64,000 nucleotides of DNA, taken from Chloroflexota bacterium. Lineage in GTDB: Bacteria; Chloroflexota; Ktedonobacteria; Ktedonobacterales; JADMIN01. The translations under genes were made by a program, and so were the position numbers. Under the pieces are notes generated by a model, which saw only the letters and a program-made list of their open reading frames with translations, was not told the origin of the DNA and ran no database searches. This document shows, in pieces, positions 61,781 to 64,000 of the stretch (its first letter is position 1; every line of letters begins with the position of its first letter). The stretch lies in assembly GCA_021323855.1 (NCBI GenBank), contig JAJPKE010000022.1, positions 1 to 64,000 on the forward strand, in the 5' to 3' direction.

Positions 61781-64000
61781 GTGGACGAAACACTACGCCC
61801 GCGTGTGGCTGCTGCGCGGCTCCTCCGCTGGCTGGCAACGCAAGGTGACACGACCTCCGGCGAGGCGACCCCGATTGATCGGCTGGCGCAGGCGCTTGGG
61901 CTTCAGATTGCCCAGTTTCATCCAGAGAGCCGGCGTGAGGGAACGCTCGGCTGGCTGGAACCGGGCGAAGATCTCATCTTCCTGCGCCAGAATCTCAGCG
62001 AGCCGGTGCGGCGCTTTACGCTTGCCCATGAAATCGGCCATGCAGTGCTGCATCGCACCAGTGGCGCGGCGCTGATAGCCGCACTGATGCCGCCCTCGCG
62101 CGACCTGTTGATGCCGGATACGACCAGCGGCTGTGAAGATAGCGACCTCGATACTCCGTTGACGGCGCTGGCTGCTGGCGAAGAGATTTTGCGTCCAGGC
62201 GAAGCATATAGCGCCCGCGCGCGCCGCGAGAGCGAAGCCAATGCCTTTGCGGCGGCGCTCCTGCTGCCGCCGGACCGCCTGCTGGCACGCTACCTGGAAC
62301 GCGCCCAGCAGCAAACGGCATTTGCCGGAAGACGGCGCGGCGCGATTACCCGCAGCCTGGCGCGCGAGTTTGGTGTCTCTGAAGATGTCGTGCTGCGCAG
62401 CCTGGGGGCGCTGCTCCAATCTCCCAAATTGCCAGACGAACTGCTTGCCAGCGAGCAGGACGAACAGCAAGACACCGCGCCACGCCGCGCCACGCTCGAC
62501 GCGAGCCAGCGGCAAGCATCTTCTGCGCAATCACCGGCGCTGGTGGTGGCCGGGCCGGGCACCGGCAAAACGAGTACGCTGGTGGGGCGTGTCACCTATC
62601 TCGTCGAGGAGCAGGGCATCCCCGCTGACGCTATCCTGGCGCTGACCTTTTCCAACAAGGCGGCGCGTGAGATGCGCGAGCGACTCGAAACGCTGCTCTA
62701 TCCCACCGCCACTGACAGCGGCCCTCTGATGCCACCCGCCATGCCAACCGTCAGCACGATACATGCGTTCTGTGGCGATCTGGTGCGCCGCTATGCGCCG
62801 CTCGTCGGGCTGCGACCAGATTTCCGGCTCATCAGCGAGGCAGAGGGCTACTTCTTGCTGCGGCAGGTAGCCGCCGACCTCACGCTCCACCATTATCAGC
62901 CGCTGGCGACTCCTGGGCTGCATTTCCCTGCGCTGCTGGCGGCAATTTCGCGCGCCAAAGACGAGCTGGCGGGACCGGAGCGCTATGCCACCGTGGCGCA
63001 AGAGATGATGGCACGCGCTACTACCTCAGACGAACGGTACGCAGCGGAACGCGCCTGCGAGGTCGCCGCCGTCTATCTCGCCTATCAGAACTTGCTGGCG
63101 GCGCGTGGTGACGCCGACTTCGGCGATTTGATTCGTCTCGCGGTGCAATTGCTGCGTGAGCAGCCGGAGGTGCTGGCAGAGGTTCGCGCGCGCTACCGGC
63201 ATGTGCTGGTAGATGAGTTCCAGGACATCAATCGCGCGATGGGTGTGCTGCTCCGCCTGCTCGCCAGCGAAACAACGGCGCTCTGGGCGGTTGGCGACGC
63301 CGATCAGGCGATTTATCGTTTTCGCGGCGCGTCGCCCGCCAATCTGGCACGTTTCACCAGCGACTATCCGCAGGCGCAGGTGCATACGCTGCGGCGCAAT
63401 TATCGCTCAGTGCCGGATATCTTGACGGCGGCGGCTGGTGTTGCCAACGCCGCGCTTGGCGAACGCACGCCGCTGACGGCGAACCGCCGGGGCGCGGGTG
63501 CAGCGATCACGCTGGCAATCGCGCCGGACGAGCAGGCAGAACTGGCCGGGCTGGCCAGAGAGATCAGACGCCGCGCCGAACTGGGCCGTCCTTTTGGTGA
63601 GCAGGTGGTCCTTTGCCGCACACGCCGGCAATGCCAGCGTGTGGCTGCTGCGCTGGCCGCCGCCGACATTCCGACTCGCCTCGCCGCGCCACTGTTAGAG
63701 CAGGACGACACCAAAGACCTGCTCGGCGTCTTGAGCCTGCTCGGCGACCTGAGCGGCAGCGGATTATTGCGCGCGGGAAACATCCCCGATCATGCTTTCA
63801 GCCAGCAAGAGGCGCGGGCGGTGCTGGCCGCCGCACGTGTCGCGCATCAGGCGCCGCTGGTGACGCTGCTGCAACGGCTCGATAGCGTTGAAGAGTTGAC
63901 GCCAGCAGGACGGCGCGGATTGACCACGCTGGCGCAGATCATACGCGAATTGCGACAGGCGCCGGATGTGCTTACCGGCGTCTCGCGCTATATCTTCAGC
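61781..64000 (+). CDS. IrrE/ImmA (M78) metallopeptidase fused to UvrD/PcrA-like helicase (runs off the window)
   Basis: The frame is open to the window end; 740 residues are visible. Residues about 20-190 are an M78 zinc peptidase: RRFTLAHEIGHAVLHRT with HEIGH at 83-87, then RRESEANAFAAALLLPPDRLL giving the third zinc ligand. From about 235 comes an SF1A helicase: Q motif LDASQRQA, Walker A GPGTGKT (258-264), LTFSNKAAREMRERL, DEFQD (478-482), VGDADQAIYRFRGA and LRRNYRS. Helicases of this type unwind damaged DNA; M78 enzymes cut repressors of damage or phage responses. The start is GTG with GAGGAGAGG 7 nt upstream; ATG at 61727 is in frame. Confidence 0.88.
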   Translation, partial: MDETLRPRVAAARLLRWLATQGDTTSGEATPIDRLAQALGLQIAQFHPESRREGTLGWLEPGEDLIFLRQNLSEPVRRFTLAHEIGHAVLHRTSGAALIAALMPPSRDLLMPDTTSGCEDSDLDTPLTALAAGEEILRPGEAYSARARRESEANAFAAALLLPPDRLLARYLERAQQQTAFAGRRRGAITRSLAREFGVSEDVVLRSLGALLQSPKLPDELLASEQDEQQDTAPRRATLDASQRQASSAQSPALVVAGPGTGKTSTLVGRVTYLVEEQGIPADAILALTFSNKAAREMRERLETLLYPTATDSGPLMPPAMPTVSTIHAFCGDLVRRYAPLVGLRPDFRLISEAEGYFLLRQVAADLTLHHYQPLATPGLHFPALLAAISRAKDELAGPERYATVAQEMMARATTSDERYAAERACEVAAVYLAYQNLLAARGDADFGDLIRLAVQLLREQPEVLAEVRARYRHVLVDEFQDINRAMGVLLRLLASETTALWAVGDADQAIYRFRGASPANLARFTSDYPQAQVHTLRRNYRSVPDILTAAAGVANAALGERTPLTANRRGAGAAITLAIAPDEQAELAGLAREIRRRAELGRPFGEQVVLCRTRRQCQRVAAALAAADIPTRLAAPLLEQDDTKDLLGVLSLLGDLSGSGLLRAGNIPDHAFSQQEARAVLAAARVAHQAPLVTLLQRLDSVEELTPAGRRGLTTLAQIIRELRQAPDVLTGVSRYIFS

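Overview
The window is about 64 kb of GC-rich bacterial chromosome with around 45 protein genes and no rRNA, tRNA, CRISPR array, prophage or insertion-sequence transposase that I can see. The gene mix suggests a soil or biofilm bacterium of the phylum Chloroflexota, possibly near Ktedonobacteria. It includes a tricorn core protease, bacterial eRF1-like protein, DnaQ/GIY-YIG fusion, MurT/GatD, PATAN-domain protein with a CheA hybrid, many single-domain response regulators, PPi-type phosphofructokinase and second-type EF-G. The taxonomic placement is inference; no marker here is decisive.

Layout. 1-6100: end of an ABC ATPase, its FtsX-like permease, a MazG-type pyrophosphohydrolase and a SurA-like lipoprotein. 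6300-19000: repair, informational and housekeeping genes (DnaQ-UvrC fusion, lipoyl synthase, two response regulators, GerMN lipoprotein, SCP2 protein, acetyltransferase, RNase HI, GH18-like protein, HisRS, eRF1-like protein). 19000-29600: tricorn protease and envelope/signalling proteins (IPT/TIG membrane protein, Ser/Thr kinase, ClC channel with CBS domains, DUF4190-like protein). 29800-38200: GlyA, EF-G2, an SDR, two small envelope/stress proteins, phosphopentomutase and phosphofructokinase. 38400-46800: an IclR-regulated aromatic acid module with two CoA ligases and a three-subunit 4-hydroxybenzoyl-CoA reductase-like molybdenum enzyme. 47100-54400: response regulator, mannose-1-phosphate guanylyltransferase/phosphomannomutase-like fusion, RibD-type reductase, GatD and MurT. 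54500-60900: a chemosensory operon of PATAN protein, CheY, CheW and CheA-REC with no receptor. 60900-64000: FolK and, divergently, a gene running off the window end that fuses an IrrE/ImmA (M78) metallopeptidase to a UvrD-type helicase.

The intergenic DNA is itself structured. Family B is an approximately 115-bp, nearly palindromic element made of four small hairpins whose paired bases co-vary between copies (about 3050, 4737, 5891, 8529, 18732, short form 34201). Family A is a CCTCACCCC...GGGGTGAGG element (about 2938, 6105, 22308, 34298, 44030). Copies of both have supplied stop codons or coding sequence to neighbouring genes.

The leads most worth following are the M78-helicase fusion at the right edge, the hairpin repeat family B, the receptor-less PATAN/Che operon, and the hcr-like operon whose beta subunit keeps a full four-cysteine [4Fe-4S] loop.
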